From Amphimedon queenslandica (lineage: Eukaryota; Porifera; Demospongiae; Haplosclerida; Niphatidae): a DNA stretch of 64,000 nucleotides. Shown one piece after another: positions 1 through 9,960 of the stretch. Below the pieces are notes generated by a model. The model saw only the letters and a list, made by a program, of their open reading frames with translations. It did no database searches and had not been told where the DNA came from. The stretch covers positions 78,487 through 142,486 of the forward strand of contig NW_003546380.1 in assembly GCF_000090795.2 (NCBI RefSeq), given 5' to 3'. Both the position numbers and the translations under genes were made by a program. The stretch's first letter is position 1; the number at the start of each line of letters is the position of its first letter.

Positions 1-53
1 AGCTTCATCTTTGATCTGTTTGTTGGAAGGGCGTTTCCTAAAACTAACTGCAT
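1..53 (-). CDS. N-terminal fragment of a second Death/LRR-type gene (off window)
   Basis: Read on the minus strand this stretch begins with ATG and encodes almost the same first residues (MQLVLGNALPTNRSKM) as the complete gene starting at 4733 (MQLVLGNALLTNRSKM). It therefore looks like the first codons of a paralogue that continues to the left of the window. It lies about 170 bases beyond the stop of the protease at 228, the same arrangement as at 4733/4833. Assignment rests only on this short stretch and on the tandem repeat (1-586 matches 4681-5266). Confidence 0.55.
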   Translation of the reverse strand, partial: MQLVLGNALPTNRSKMK

Positions 54-70
54 GCGCGTGACATCACGTG
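54..70. promoter_or_regulatory. Putative E-box promoter element upstream of the Death/LRR gene copy
   Basis: An E-box-type CACGTG palindrome lies inside the short segment just upstream of the first codon of the Death/LRR reading frame. The same segment recurs at 4734-4750, where both ends read CACGTG around a central ACAT. Position and palindromy suggest a bHLH-type site. This is inference only; no transcript start is known. Confidence 0.35.
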
Positions 71-227
71 GTCATAATTAACTAGGTATATTGCCATGAA
101 TATAAAACACCAAGTTTTATGTCAGCAAGTTTAATCAACAAAAGTTACAAAACTAATGGCCTAAAATAAAAAATCCAAAAGAAATAAAAATTAGCAAATA
201 AACAATGATGCACAGAAAACCAAGTAT

Positions 228-817
228 TCAACCATATGTGACTATACATATGAAGTATTCATATGAATCAGCATTTTTAATTGCACGATAAGGCCTGGTC
301 TTTGCTAATTTTTGATTATTTTTAGCTCCATAAGCATAATCGCTGGTACGACCAAAAGCATGAGTCCACTCGTGCATTAGGATACCTTCCTTTGTAGGAG
401 CACCACTACGAACACAATAAACCCTTTTACTGTGGAATGCTGGGCATGGATAGACTGTCTTTGATCCTTTGTATGTGAATGCATTCCAATTGGACTTACA
501 CTTAGAATCATTGATTCTGTAGGTCACAGTGTTACGTCTTATACCATTGTAGCAAGAAGAGAGAACTCGTCTAACAATGAGGGCACAAAGGAGAAAATAT
601 TTACCAAACCACCTCCTGTAATGAGAATTGTTTTTGACGTATTTTGAGGCTCTAGAGAATTTTGAGCAGATACGTCTGTGTGCAAGAATGATGTGACGTC
701 TTTGTGTTGAAGTCCCACCAATGAGCCTAGCACTGCTGCAAGATTCTATCTCAACTGTATCACTACTTTCATCTGCTTGGTCTCCATCTTCTTCATGAGT
801 GTCTGGATGAGGGAGAA
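228..817 (-). CDS. M35/aspzincin-type metalloprotease, catalytic exon (copy 1)
   Basis: Reading the minus strand from a splice acceptor at 817/818 to a TGA at 228 gives one open frame of about 195 codons. It has an acidic lead-in, then an M35-like catalytic region: a Cys-containing start (ESCSSAR), the WFG motif typical of deuterolysin and peptidyl-Lys metalloendopeptidase, the zinc motif HEWTH, the aspzincin Asp motif (TSDYAYG) and the closing NADSYEYF. The family hydrolyses peptide bonds with one zinc ion and is usually secreted. No Met starts the exon, so upstream coding is missing. A possible first exon starts at ATG 903 (MTAQVEEAKMSEV) but is in another frame and I could not join the two. 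The frame stops just before a sequence that would encode a membrane helix in copy 2. Family call is firm; gene model is partial. Confidence 0.75.
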
Positions 818-1017
818 CTGAGGACAGTGTTATCCATCAAAAGAGTGGTGGACTCTTCAACTGCAACCTCAGACATTTTAGCTTCTTCAACCTGTGCAGT
901 CATATTGTCCTCACACACTTCAATGGTGTATTGTAGGTTATGGTGTAGTGACTATCACTGTTAAATATGAAAGCATCATTGAGTTTAACTGATGCTGATA
1001 CTCAGTCTCTATTATAG

Positions 1018-1258
1018 AATAGCAAACAAGTTGTTGAAGCTATTCATGAGGCAGGACAAATTAAAAGAGAGCAGCGTTACCTGGAAGAACAGGTTTGACT
1101 GGTTATTAAAACTGGTTTAACCAGTTATTGTGTCTGTGTAGATTGATTGTGAGACCAGCAAGAAAGTGACCACCAGTAATTTAAAGAAGATTAATTCTGA
1201 CTATCAGCAAATGAAGAATGAAAATGCACAGCTTGTAGCTCAATTAAAATCATTTTAA
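1018..1258 (+). CDS. Two-exon 3' fragment encoding a coiled coil
   Basis: On the plus strand two short frames join in phase: 1018-1092 (25 codons, starting NSKQVVEAIHEAG, ending at CAG|GT) and 1142-1258 (38 codons and TAA, ending NENAQLVAQLKSF). Acceptors are TATTATAG and GTGTAG. The peptide is charged and heptad-like, consistent with a coiled-coil C-terminus. I found no upstream exons; the sequence to the left is occupied on the other strand by the protease gene, so this may be a relic left by the local duplication or the end of a gene with a very long intron. I do not recognise the family. Confidence 0.4.
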
Positions 1259-1395
1259 TAATGAATAAAATATTAACTATTCAACAACTACACAATAGTA
1301 ATACTGCTATTATTAGAATTAGATATAGTCTATACATAATTGTTAAGACAATAATTAGTCTATCAAAAGAAATAAAGCAATTTACTTTAACAATT

Positions 1396-4300
1396 TTAAA
1401 AAATTAGTCTTTTTTTAATTGCATCATAATAAGGTAAAGAAGAACAAGCTTCTTCATTTTTCTTATGTAAGAAGATGCTTATTTGATTTGTCTTGAGGGT
1501 CTCTACTAGTGATAGAACCCCATCACTATCAATGCTAGTGTACAGAATAGAAAGTGAGCAGAGTTGTTTGTTGTTAAATATGAGCTCTTTCAGTGGCTGG
1601 ACACTGACTGAAGTAATACCAGAATTATAACTGAGATTTAGTGTCGTAATACTTGTGTTTTCTTTTAATGAACATACTAGTGTATTGATACCATCATCAT
1701 CAATAGTATCATTACTAAGCTCTAGCTTATATATTGATTTGTTACTTGACAAATGAGGTGACAGTGAAAGGATAAAATCACTTGCTAAAGGTGTATCACA
1801 TATCCTCAATTGTTCAATGGTATTTTCATTTAATAATGCTGGTATCAATAACTGAGCAGCTTGAAGTGACAATTGTCTGAGAAGATATTCATTACTTTCT
1901 AGTTTAGATATTACCTCCTGACATGTCATTAATGATGGGTTGGTTAGTTGTATGAATCCTGTGAAAATAATTATGTTCATATAAATCCATTATGTCATTC
2001 TTTCTAATTATGATATAAATAAAGGAATACCTTGTAATTGTGATAATTATGCATAAGAATTTGAATTACATGCGCTTTAAATTATACCTGGGAGTTCATC
2101 ATCATATACATGTATCTTTTCTTTTGGATCTTGATATTCAGAACTTGATTGTGATGATGTGTCTAGAATGCACAAATTAGATCATGTTTATTAAAGACTC
2201 AATATAAAAATACCACTGCTACCTTCTTTTTCATCATCTAAATGGTTGTATTTAGACCCTTTATGAAATTGAACAATAAAATTTTACAATCTAAAACATC
2301 ACTTAACCAGTTATTGTTTCACCTTTCAAATCAGACTCTGCTTCTTTTAAAGAAAAACAAGTATAAATCTATATAATCAATATTAATATTTTACCAATGC
2401 TTTTTTCATTTTTAATCTGCAATAGCATCTCTTCTTTTTCTTTTTTAGCAGCAGCTTTAAAATTTTCAAGCTCTAGTATTAGTTTTAAATATTATAATAA
2501 TTGTATTGCCACTTACGTTTATGAGCTTCAATTTCCTCCTGCTTTTCCTTCATCAATTCTTTTATTCTGATATCGTCTTAAAGACATATAGTACATGTGA
2601 TCAATGCATGGAATTTTATAAACATGTATACCTTTTTGTAAGTCATTAATCTTTTTTGTTAATAATAATTCTTGAATCAATTTTCTCTCCTATAAATTTT
2701 AAATCAAATCTATTAATTATTATGACACAATTACTGCATTAGAGGATGCTTCACTACGTATTAATTGTACATTCAAGGATACAAGTAATTGCTTGATTGT
2801 ACTACCACTACTATAAACTGATGTAATGTGCTGGCTCTTCTCTCTTTCTATGGTCATAATAAATAACATTATGTATAACATATACTTGCCTAAATGACTA
2901 CTCCAAGTTGAAGTTAGTGGTGAAAATATTAATTTTTTAAACTTTTCTACAGTTTCCATTTTAGTCTAGAAATTTTTTTATTAATCTAGACTAACTTTAT
3001 AAGTTACCTTATTTTGAGAGTATACTGTACTGTAGCCAATGGTCATTTTTATCAATCCTTCTTTTTTTAGTTGTTCAAGATTTTTAAGAGCAGTTGCAAT
3101 CAATGATTCAGAAAGAGCAAGGGGAAAGGAACAAGTGATGGTAAATGAGTTTCCTTCCTTTATAACAGCAATTCTAACATTTAGCGCAAAACTTTCGAAA
3201 GCAATTGCTATTAGATCCTGAACATCTTTTAGCGTTCTTTCATCAATACTTTTATCAACTGATAACTGAAGTGTCTCACATTTGAGGGAAGAAGGATAGC
3301 CAATAGTTTCATTCAGCAACGAATGAAGGGAAATGCTGCAAAAATCATCTTTAATTTCTTTATACTCATTAATATGTTCCTTAGCTTCTTCAATTTTAAA
3401 ACGTTCAATTATCCCTTCAAGTAAAGTGAGATCCACCAATGAGCAATGATCAATTATGATCTGCATAATTTCCCCCGTTGAATGACATGCGTTTAATTTC
3501 TCCTTAACATCAGAGTTACTTGTTTGTATTTGCAAAAATCCTTTCAATTCTTGCTCTTCAACTTCAACAGCTATTACCTTTATGGCACTATCAACTGCAA
3601 TGGCCCATTTATTTCTCATTTCTTTACATTCCAAACTAAAGTTCAGTGGAACTTTAATAGGGTCTATAAGACAAAGTGTAATAGAATAAAGCCATGCAGC
3701 CATGCAGCCATACCTCCATTCCTACCCATAGCTCTAACTTCAATACTATTATCAACAATTTTTTCACCTATAACATATGTATGTATTATGTAATAAATTT
3801 GAGTTACAAATGACTTACTGTAATTTTTTTGTATATCATTCCTAACTGATCTCACAGCAGGGAACTTACATAAAACATCAGCAAACTTGAGAATACTTTT
3901 ATAATTCTCATAAACAGCATTCTTTATAGTTTTAAGCAAAACTTCTATTTTTTCTGAAGGAGAACCATGTAGAGATTCCAGGCTCTTAATTTCCAACTCA
4001 TATGATAAGTGTCTAGCTATCTGAGTAAGGTTTTCTTGGATTGATTGAGACAAAGCATCACGATGATTCTCAATTATCAAAGATACTGGATCAGCTATAA
4101 CAATTAATCACCATTGTTTTAGAATGAAACTGTTACTTACTCTCTCTATCAATTTCTTCAGCGACTGCATTCTGATTGATGCTCCTAAGAGCTGCTACCA
4201 ATGCACTCCAAGTTGGCTTCTCTACATTGTCAGCTTTTTCCAACCATTTAGTCAAAACCTCTCTCAGGCAATGCTCAACACTGTTGTTATTGTCAGTTTT

Positions 4301-4733
4301 AATGATATCCAGTGTACGATGCAACAAACCCAGTGAGAGACCCAAACGATAATACGATTTCCCAGAATACTGATACTTTTCTAACAGAGTGAGTATCTTG
4401 TTCAAGTCTGTTGTATTAAGAGGTTTTTCATTTTTTAAAGGAGGTTGAACCCTTTTATACTATGAATTACAAAACAAATGACAGATAAATATCAAACTCT
4501 GCAACAATCACCTTGATAGTAGTTCCACTGCTATTCCAATATTTAATGGCAACGAATGCTAATAACAACAGCACCAGCACTACCAGCACCTGTAAGCTTA
4601 ATGCACGCTCTTCAACAAATAATGACAAAGCAAATGCCACAGCAAAGCCTCCAACTAGTACTGAAACTATAATTTCAAAGAGCCTCATCTTTGATCTGTT
4701 TGTTAGAAGGGCGTTTCCTAAAACTAATTGCAT
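1396..4733 (-). CDS. Membrane Death-domain / CARD-like / coiled-coil / LRR protein
   Basis: Fourteen exons on the minus strand: 4733-4512, 4459-4141, 4094-3819, 3767-3714, 3663-3008, 2965-2890, 2847-2735, 2689-2632, 2576-2517, 2472-2395, 2343-2323, 2258-2223, 2162-2088, 1958-1396. They total 2607 bases (868 residues). Order of parts: two hydrophobic segments in the first 74 residues; a Death domain (RLGLSLGLL, CLREVLTKWLEKAD, KPTWSALVAALR); a CARD-like helical region; a roughly 220-residue module of a kind I associate with sponge Death proteins (HCSLVDLTLLEGIIERF, FTITCSFPLAL, LIKMTIGYSTVYS); a Glu/Lys-rich coiled coil spread over tiny exons; and about five C-terminal leucine-rich repeats. 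There is no NACHT or NB-ARC ATPase, so it is not a classical NLR. A role in innate sensing or death signalling is inferred from the domains. Most introns are 42-64 bases; the one at 2848-2889 fits only a GC-AG boundary. The start at 4733 could instead be the Met at 4688. Confidence 0.83.
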
Positions 4734-4832
4734 GCACGTGACATCACGTGGTCATAATTAACTAGGTATATTGCCATGAATATAAAACACCAAGTTTTAT
4801 GTCAGCAAGTTTAATCAACAAAAGTTACAAAA
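4734..4832. promoter_or_regulatory. Compact spacer between protease copy 2 and the Death/LRR gene
   Basis: Only about 100 bases separate the protease stop at 4833 from the Death/LRR start codon at 4733, both on the minus strand. The spacer holds the doubled CACGTG element at 4736-4750 and an AT-rich stretch. It must carry the promoter of the Death/LRR gene, unless the two genes are transcribed together. It is nearly identical to 54-227. Confidence 0.4.
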
Positions 4833-5266
4833 CTAATGGCCTAAAATAAAAAATCCCAAAGAAATAAAAATTAGCAAATAAAGAATGATGCACAGAAAAC
4901 CAAGTATTGAACCATATGTGACTATACATATGAAGTATTCATATGAATCAGCATTTTTAATTGCACGATAAGGCCTGGTCTTTGCTAATTTTTGATTAGC
5001 ACTAGCTCCATAAGCATAATCATTGGTGCGACCAAAAGCATGAGTCCACTCGTGCATTAGGATACCTTCCTTTCTAGGAGCACCACTACAAACACAATAA
5101 ACCCTTTTACTGTGGAACGCTGGGCATGGATAGACTGTCTTTGATCCTTTGTATGTGAATGCATTCCAATTGGACTTACACTTAGAATCATTGATTCTGT
5201 AGGTCACAGTGTTACGTCTTATACCGTTGTAGCAAGAAGAGAGAACTCGTCTAACAATGAGGGCAC
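4833..5266 (-). CDS. M35/aspzincin-type metalloprotease copy 2, C-terminal part, membrane-anchored
   Basis: This copy repeats the catalytic exon of copy 1 (same zinc motif HEWTH, then TNDYAYG and NADSYEYF) at about 97 percent nucleotide identity over 586 gap-free bases. Where copy 1 stops, this frame reads on for 25 residues through a hydrophobic segment (ILGFLCIILYLLIF) to a stop at 4833, so the enzyme is predicted to end in a membrane anchor. The open frame runs without a stop into the assembly gap at 5267, so the N-terminal part is missing. It lies directly upstream of the Death/LRR gene on the same strand. Confidence 0.72.
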
Positions 5267-5276
5267 NNNNNNNNNN
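5267..5276. other. Assembly gap (10 N)
   Basis: Ten N bases interrupt the repeated protease exon. A fixed length of ten usually marks a contig join of unknown size. The true distance between the protease and the ankyrin gene, and whether the left-hand repeat is a real tandem duplication or a split haplotype, cannot be judged from the sequence. Confidence 0.95.
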
Positions 5277-5404
5277 TTTCTGGCCTGTGCAGCGGTGCAG
5301 CTAACCGTTCTATACATCTATTCTATGGTACATATCTATGCGTAAACTAACTCCCACGTAAAGTTGCAATTTCAAAAAAGAGCGGGAGATCTGATACGCC
5401 CACA

Positions 5405-8400
5405 ATGGCTACCACAACAGAGGACATTTCAGTTGAAGAACTCTCTTCTCCTCCGCCTCCCATTCCTCCATTGACAAGGAAGATATTCTCTCCCACTGGA
5501 CGGGAGACTAACGAAAAGAGCAGGACCCCAACCCTCAAAGCTTTCCGTGGGATATGGCAGGCAAAAGTAAAGCCTGTGAATCAGAATGTGATAGAATTAC
5601 AGCAAAAGAGAGAGGAGGAGAAGAGAGTGTTCGTCTCTCCTAAAGAAGAGGATAGCCCAGTCTCCATCTCTTCACAGAAAGCTCCTTCGGTATTCCAGAT
5701 AGATTTAGGTAACAATGCTAGAACATAAATGGATTTTAATTTGTGGGTATATATATATATGTAATTTTGCGAATTTGTCTAGATTTGATATTTGTAAGAA
5801 TAAAATTTTGCAAGTAACAACTTTGGCAGCCATTTTCCCCTATTGTGTACTTTGCAGATTCAATTTTGTTAATTAACAGAAAATGTAAGAGTTTATGAGC
5901 AGAAATTGATTAATGTTATTCCCCTCCATTTCTCCTCCCTCCTCTCTCCCTACAGATGCCTCTGAAATAAGTGACAAACATTCCGACAGTACGGTACAGG
6001 TCAAAGTGACACGCCCACGGCAGCTATGGCAACCACTGTCGTCTTGGAAACGGAGGAACAAAGTTGTACCTAGTCCTCAAGCAAAACAAAAAGTCTCTGT
6101 AGCAACCGAACTTCTCTCAAGTAGCAAGACATTGGGCGATAAAGAGAACCTGGGACCACCATCGTCACCTCCTCCTCCTCCTCCTCTTCATCCTCTTCGT
6201 AGGAAAATGGAGAAACTGAATATAACATCATCTGAGGATTTGTTGAGTACCTTTACTCCAGTCAGCCCTTTCTATCAACAACCAGAGGGTGAGAGGGAGG
6301 GGAGGGAGAGAGAGAGAGGGAGAGAGAGGGAGGGAGAGAGAGAGAGAGGGAGGGAGGGAGAGAGAGAGAGAGAGAGAGCAGATGTGCATTTATTAAAGAA
6401 ATTCCCTATAGCATTCGCTCTTTTCTTCACACCTGCTGCTGTATGTTCACACAATTGTCTGAACATTTTAGTGAGAAATCTTTACCGTCTGTACTCTTTG
6501 TTGAAGTAGTAAATCAATTAGTTTAATTTTAATTTTTTTAGAATATTCGACTCCAATTGCATCTCCACTGCCTCAGACTCTCAACACACCAGAGTACAGC
6601 AAAATAAAGAAAAAGAATAAAAAACAGGAACATCCTCCTCCTTTATCCCCACCCTCCCCACCGTACCGAGGGGACAACCCCCGCTATGCACAATCCTTCC
6701 TCTCCTCTCCCTCTTCCCTTGTCCCTGAAACAGTCAACAATAACGTCATTAAGGTTTTATCACTATCGGACGACAAGGATTCACTGTATGAGTCTCTTCT
6801 TGAAGACCCAGAAGCTCATACTTATAGTGAAGTTATTGGGTCAGCTCCTACTGGTCACGTTCAACTCATCTCCATCAAAGGAAGACAGTCAGATGAGATC
6901 TTAGACGAGGGAGCTTCCATGGAAGCGGGGGCCCTACCCTCTCCTTTCTCCTCAACTCAAATGCTCCCCATACATCATGCTGCTGCCAAGGGGGACAAGA
7001 AAGAGCTAGCCGAGGTTCTGGGACAGCTTCCAATGATCCAAGACCCCGTGGAAAGGGTCCTGGGTAGTAAGAAGTTTTGCGTAAGAGAGGGGGTTGATGT
7101 TAAAGATGGAGAGGGAAGGACAGCCTTGATGCACGCTGTACATAATGATCATACTGACTGTGTCCAGTTACTTATTAAAGCTGGAGCTAATATCAATATT
7201 GAAGCAACAGGTAATGAGAGCTAGGAGAGGAAGAGAGGGAGAGAGAGAGAGGGAGAGAGAGAGAGTGAGAGAGAGAATGCTACATGTATACATAAGCTAT
7301 AATTTGTATAATAATTATTATTAAGAATATGGCATACAGTACTTGATAATGTATGAGTGGTTCACCATTAGATGATCATAGCTCAATAATTTTGTATATT
7401 CTAATAATGTTTATTGTGTTGTTTTCTTGTCCTTCAGATGGTAGTACTTGCCTTCATGAAGGAGCTTATTCTGGTAGCTTGAAGATGGTTGCATTGCTAC
7501 TGAGCTTAGGAGCTGATGGAATGAAAAAGGTAATAGCAATAACTCTAATTATTACATTTGGCTGAAAGACTGTGAACTATTATAGGGTATTTTATCAAAA
7601 TTGGCTGGGCGACAAATTTCCATTTTTATAATTTACTTTTTATACATGTACATGTACTTATATTGTGTAGAAAGTTTGAGCTAGTTTTGATCAAGATTGG
7701 ATTTTTAAAGAATTTTTAAAGTACAGGGTCTCGGGCCAAATTTGGCCAAAAATGAAAAGGTACGAATTCTCCATTTTTATTACATTTTCTGATGCATATA
7801 CATGTACTTATGTTGCATAGAAAGTTTGAAACAATTCCGATCAAATTTGCATTTCTTACGAATTTTTTAAGTTTCTCAAAAATTGGGCAAAAGTCCCTGT
7901 ACTATAGTACATGGTCACAGGCCAAATTTTGCCAAAAATGAAAAGGTGTGAATTCTCCATTTTTATTACATTTTCTGATGCATATACATGTACTTATGTT
8001 GCGTAGAAAGTTTGAGCTGGTTCTGACCAAGATTGGATTTTTTATGAATTTTTATAATTACTCAAAAATTGGGCCAAAGTCCCTGTACTATAGTACATGG
8101 TCACAGGACAAATTTTGCCAAAATTGACAAGTGGAGAATTCTTCATTTTTATAACTTTATCTGATGTATATACATGTACTTATGTTGTGTAGAAAGTTTG
8201 AGCTGATTCCAATCAAGATTAGATTTTTTACAAATTTTCAAAGTTACTCAAAAATCACGCCAAAGTCCCTGTACTATATAGTACGTGATCATTAGCCAAA
8301 TTTTGTCAAAAATGACTAGAAGAGAATCCCATATTTTTATTATATTTCTGATACATATGTTCATGTTCTTATGTTGCTTCTCTCATAGGACAATGATGGC

Positions 8401-9179
8401 CGCCTCCCTCTCCATTGGGGCACTAATAATTATAATTCTGACTGTGTCAATATACTACTGGACAAGGTACATGTGTATACATGTACATGTACATGTAATA
8501 CTTGTCAATTATGATATACTTAATAATTATGATAATTGCTACACATTTTACACTGCAATTTTTATTTATTAACAATGATTAATTTTATTGATAATTTCTA
8601 GTGCTTTAAAGTAAAATTCTCTTCTATTGTTTTATTCAGGTTCCAGGGTTGAGTCCTAATGAGGTCGATGGTTCCCAAATGACGCCTCTTATGTGGGCGG
8701 GGTTTCATGGCCGGCCTGATAACATGGAACTACTCAAGCAAAGAGGAGCAGGTAGAACACGGATCTTATGAAAATTTATAATTTGTCAACTTTCTTTTCC
8801 TGTTATTTTTTTCAGATCCTGGATTAGTTGACTGTGAAGGAATGAGTGCACTTCATTGGTCAGTGAAGTCACGTGACCTCAAAACGCTTCAAGTATTAAT
8901 TAATTAATTAATTATATTTAATTATTATTTATTTATTTGTAGTTGCTGTTGACTCCAGAGTCAGTCGGACTTCAAGATGTTAAAGGGAAGACTGTCATGC
9001 ACTTTATAGCTGAGAATGTAATTCCTTACTGTAATAAATAATTTAAATATGTGCATGTAAAGTTGCAGATTGTTAACATGTGTGGGAGAAATAGAGGTAA
9101 AAGGAAAATTGTTTTATTATCAACAACGAAAAAATACAGCAAAGATATACCTACATGTACGATGTAGCATGAATCAATC

Positions 9180-9212
<33 letters not shown>

Positions 9213-9851
9213 TTTATAGGGGTTTTCTAAGGCAGTTCCTATTGTTAAAGGCACTAGTCCACTTAATATCAATGACACTGATCATAACAAGTGAGTACAA
9301 ATTCTCTTTATGCATGTACTGTGATATCCTATTGTATATACATGTATTATGTACTGGTACAGGAGGACTGCACTCCATTGGGCCACTGTATGTGAGAAAC
9401 CTGATGTCATTAGAGCCCTACTAGCAGCTGGAGGTAATGATTAGACTTACATGTACATAGATTGGGAGAGGCTCTTTGAATCAGTTTTATAATAGTTTAA
9501 CTCCATATCGATTCTCTTATACATGTAAATCAGAAACTTTTGAGCTATGGCTTTCGAGGCATATAAGATAACTCTCTCCTCCTCTCTCCCTCTCTCTCTT
9601 TCCCTCTCTCTCTCCCCCATCTCTCTCTCTCCGGCTCTCTCTCTCTCCCTCTCTCTCTCTCTCCCTCTCTCTCTCTCCCTCTCTCTCTCTCCCTCTGGCT
9701 CTCCCCCTCTCTCTCCCCCTCTCCCCCTCTCTCTCTTTCAGCTGATTCTAATATCCAAGACACCCAAGGGATGACTCCATTGGATTATGCCCTCAAGAAG
9801 AGGCTCCCATATTGTGCCCTTCTCCTCACACAAGCTCAAGACATCAAGTAA
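5405..9851 (+). CDS. Ankyrin-repeat protein, ANKRD55-like
   Basis: Eleven exons: 5405-5708, 5956-6288, 6542-7210, 7438-7529, 8389-8466, 8640-8751, 8816-8892, 8943-9017, 9220-9290, 9363-9433, 9742-9851; 1992 bases, 663 residues. The first 370 or so residues are low-complexity, rich in Pro and Ser, with a WQAKVKP / WQPLSSWKRR pair of basic patches. About nine ankyrin repeats follow (GRTALMHAV, GSTCLHEGA, GRLPLHWG, MTPLMWAGFHGRPDNM, MSALHWSV, KTVMHFIAENGFSK, RTALHWATV, MTPLDYAL). The repeat order and wording match my recollection of vertebrate ANKRD55 better than inversin. Ankyrin arrays bind partner proteins; no catalytic activity is expected. The final codons read ATC AAG TAA, where the same bases form a good splice donor. 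A spliced alternative would use AG at 10799-10800 and end three codons later, so the C-terminus is not certain. Confidence 0.8.
6290..6378. repeat. GA-rich microsatellite at a splice donor
   Basis: Nearly pure GA/GGGA repeat beginning at the donor of the ankyrin gene's second exon. It lies on the sense strand of that gene. Confidence 0.9.
7224..7277. repeat. GA microsatellite downstream of a splice donor
   Basis: GAGAGA tract starting about 13 bases after the donor at 7211, sense strand of the ankyrin gene. Confidence 0.85.
7570..8385 (+). repeat. Intronic array of the ~185-base monomer family
   Basis: Four diverged copies fill the ankyrin-gene intron at 7530-8388. Shared pieces include GATGCATATACATGTACTTA, GTAGAAAGTTTGAGC and CCCTGTACTATAGTACATGG. 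Copies are about 180-188 bases apart. The same family is found in seven other introns of this window. No coding capacity. Confidence 0.8.
9578..9740. repeat. CT microsatellite forming a polypyrimidine tract
   Basis: About 160 bases of CTCTCT/CCCTCT lead straight into the AG acceptor of the last ankyrin exon (9742). It acts as, or has grown out of, that acceptor's pyrimidine tract. Confidence 0.9.
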
Positions 9852-9905
9852 GGAATATTTAAAATGAAAGTAATATAATTTTAATATAAAAGATATTTAT
9901 TATCA

Positions 9906-9960
<55 letters not shown>

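Noticed and set aside
841-903. First exon of protease copy 1 starting MTAQVEEAKMSEV
   Set aside because: Plausible in position and composition, but it is in a different frame from the catalytic exon and no phase-correct donor was found, so it is not included in the gene.
2031-2070. Possible extra exon between the last two exons of the Death/LRR gene
   Set aside because: A donor-like site exists, but including it breaks the reading phase; direct joining keeps it.
1396-4733. Calling the Death/LRR gene an NLR
   Set aside because: No NACHT or NB-ARC motifs (no Walker A or B) are present in any exon.
9545-9763. Arg/Glu-rich and Ser/Leu-rich frames on both strands
   Set aside because: Pure translation of a CT/GA microsatellite.
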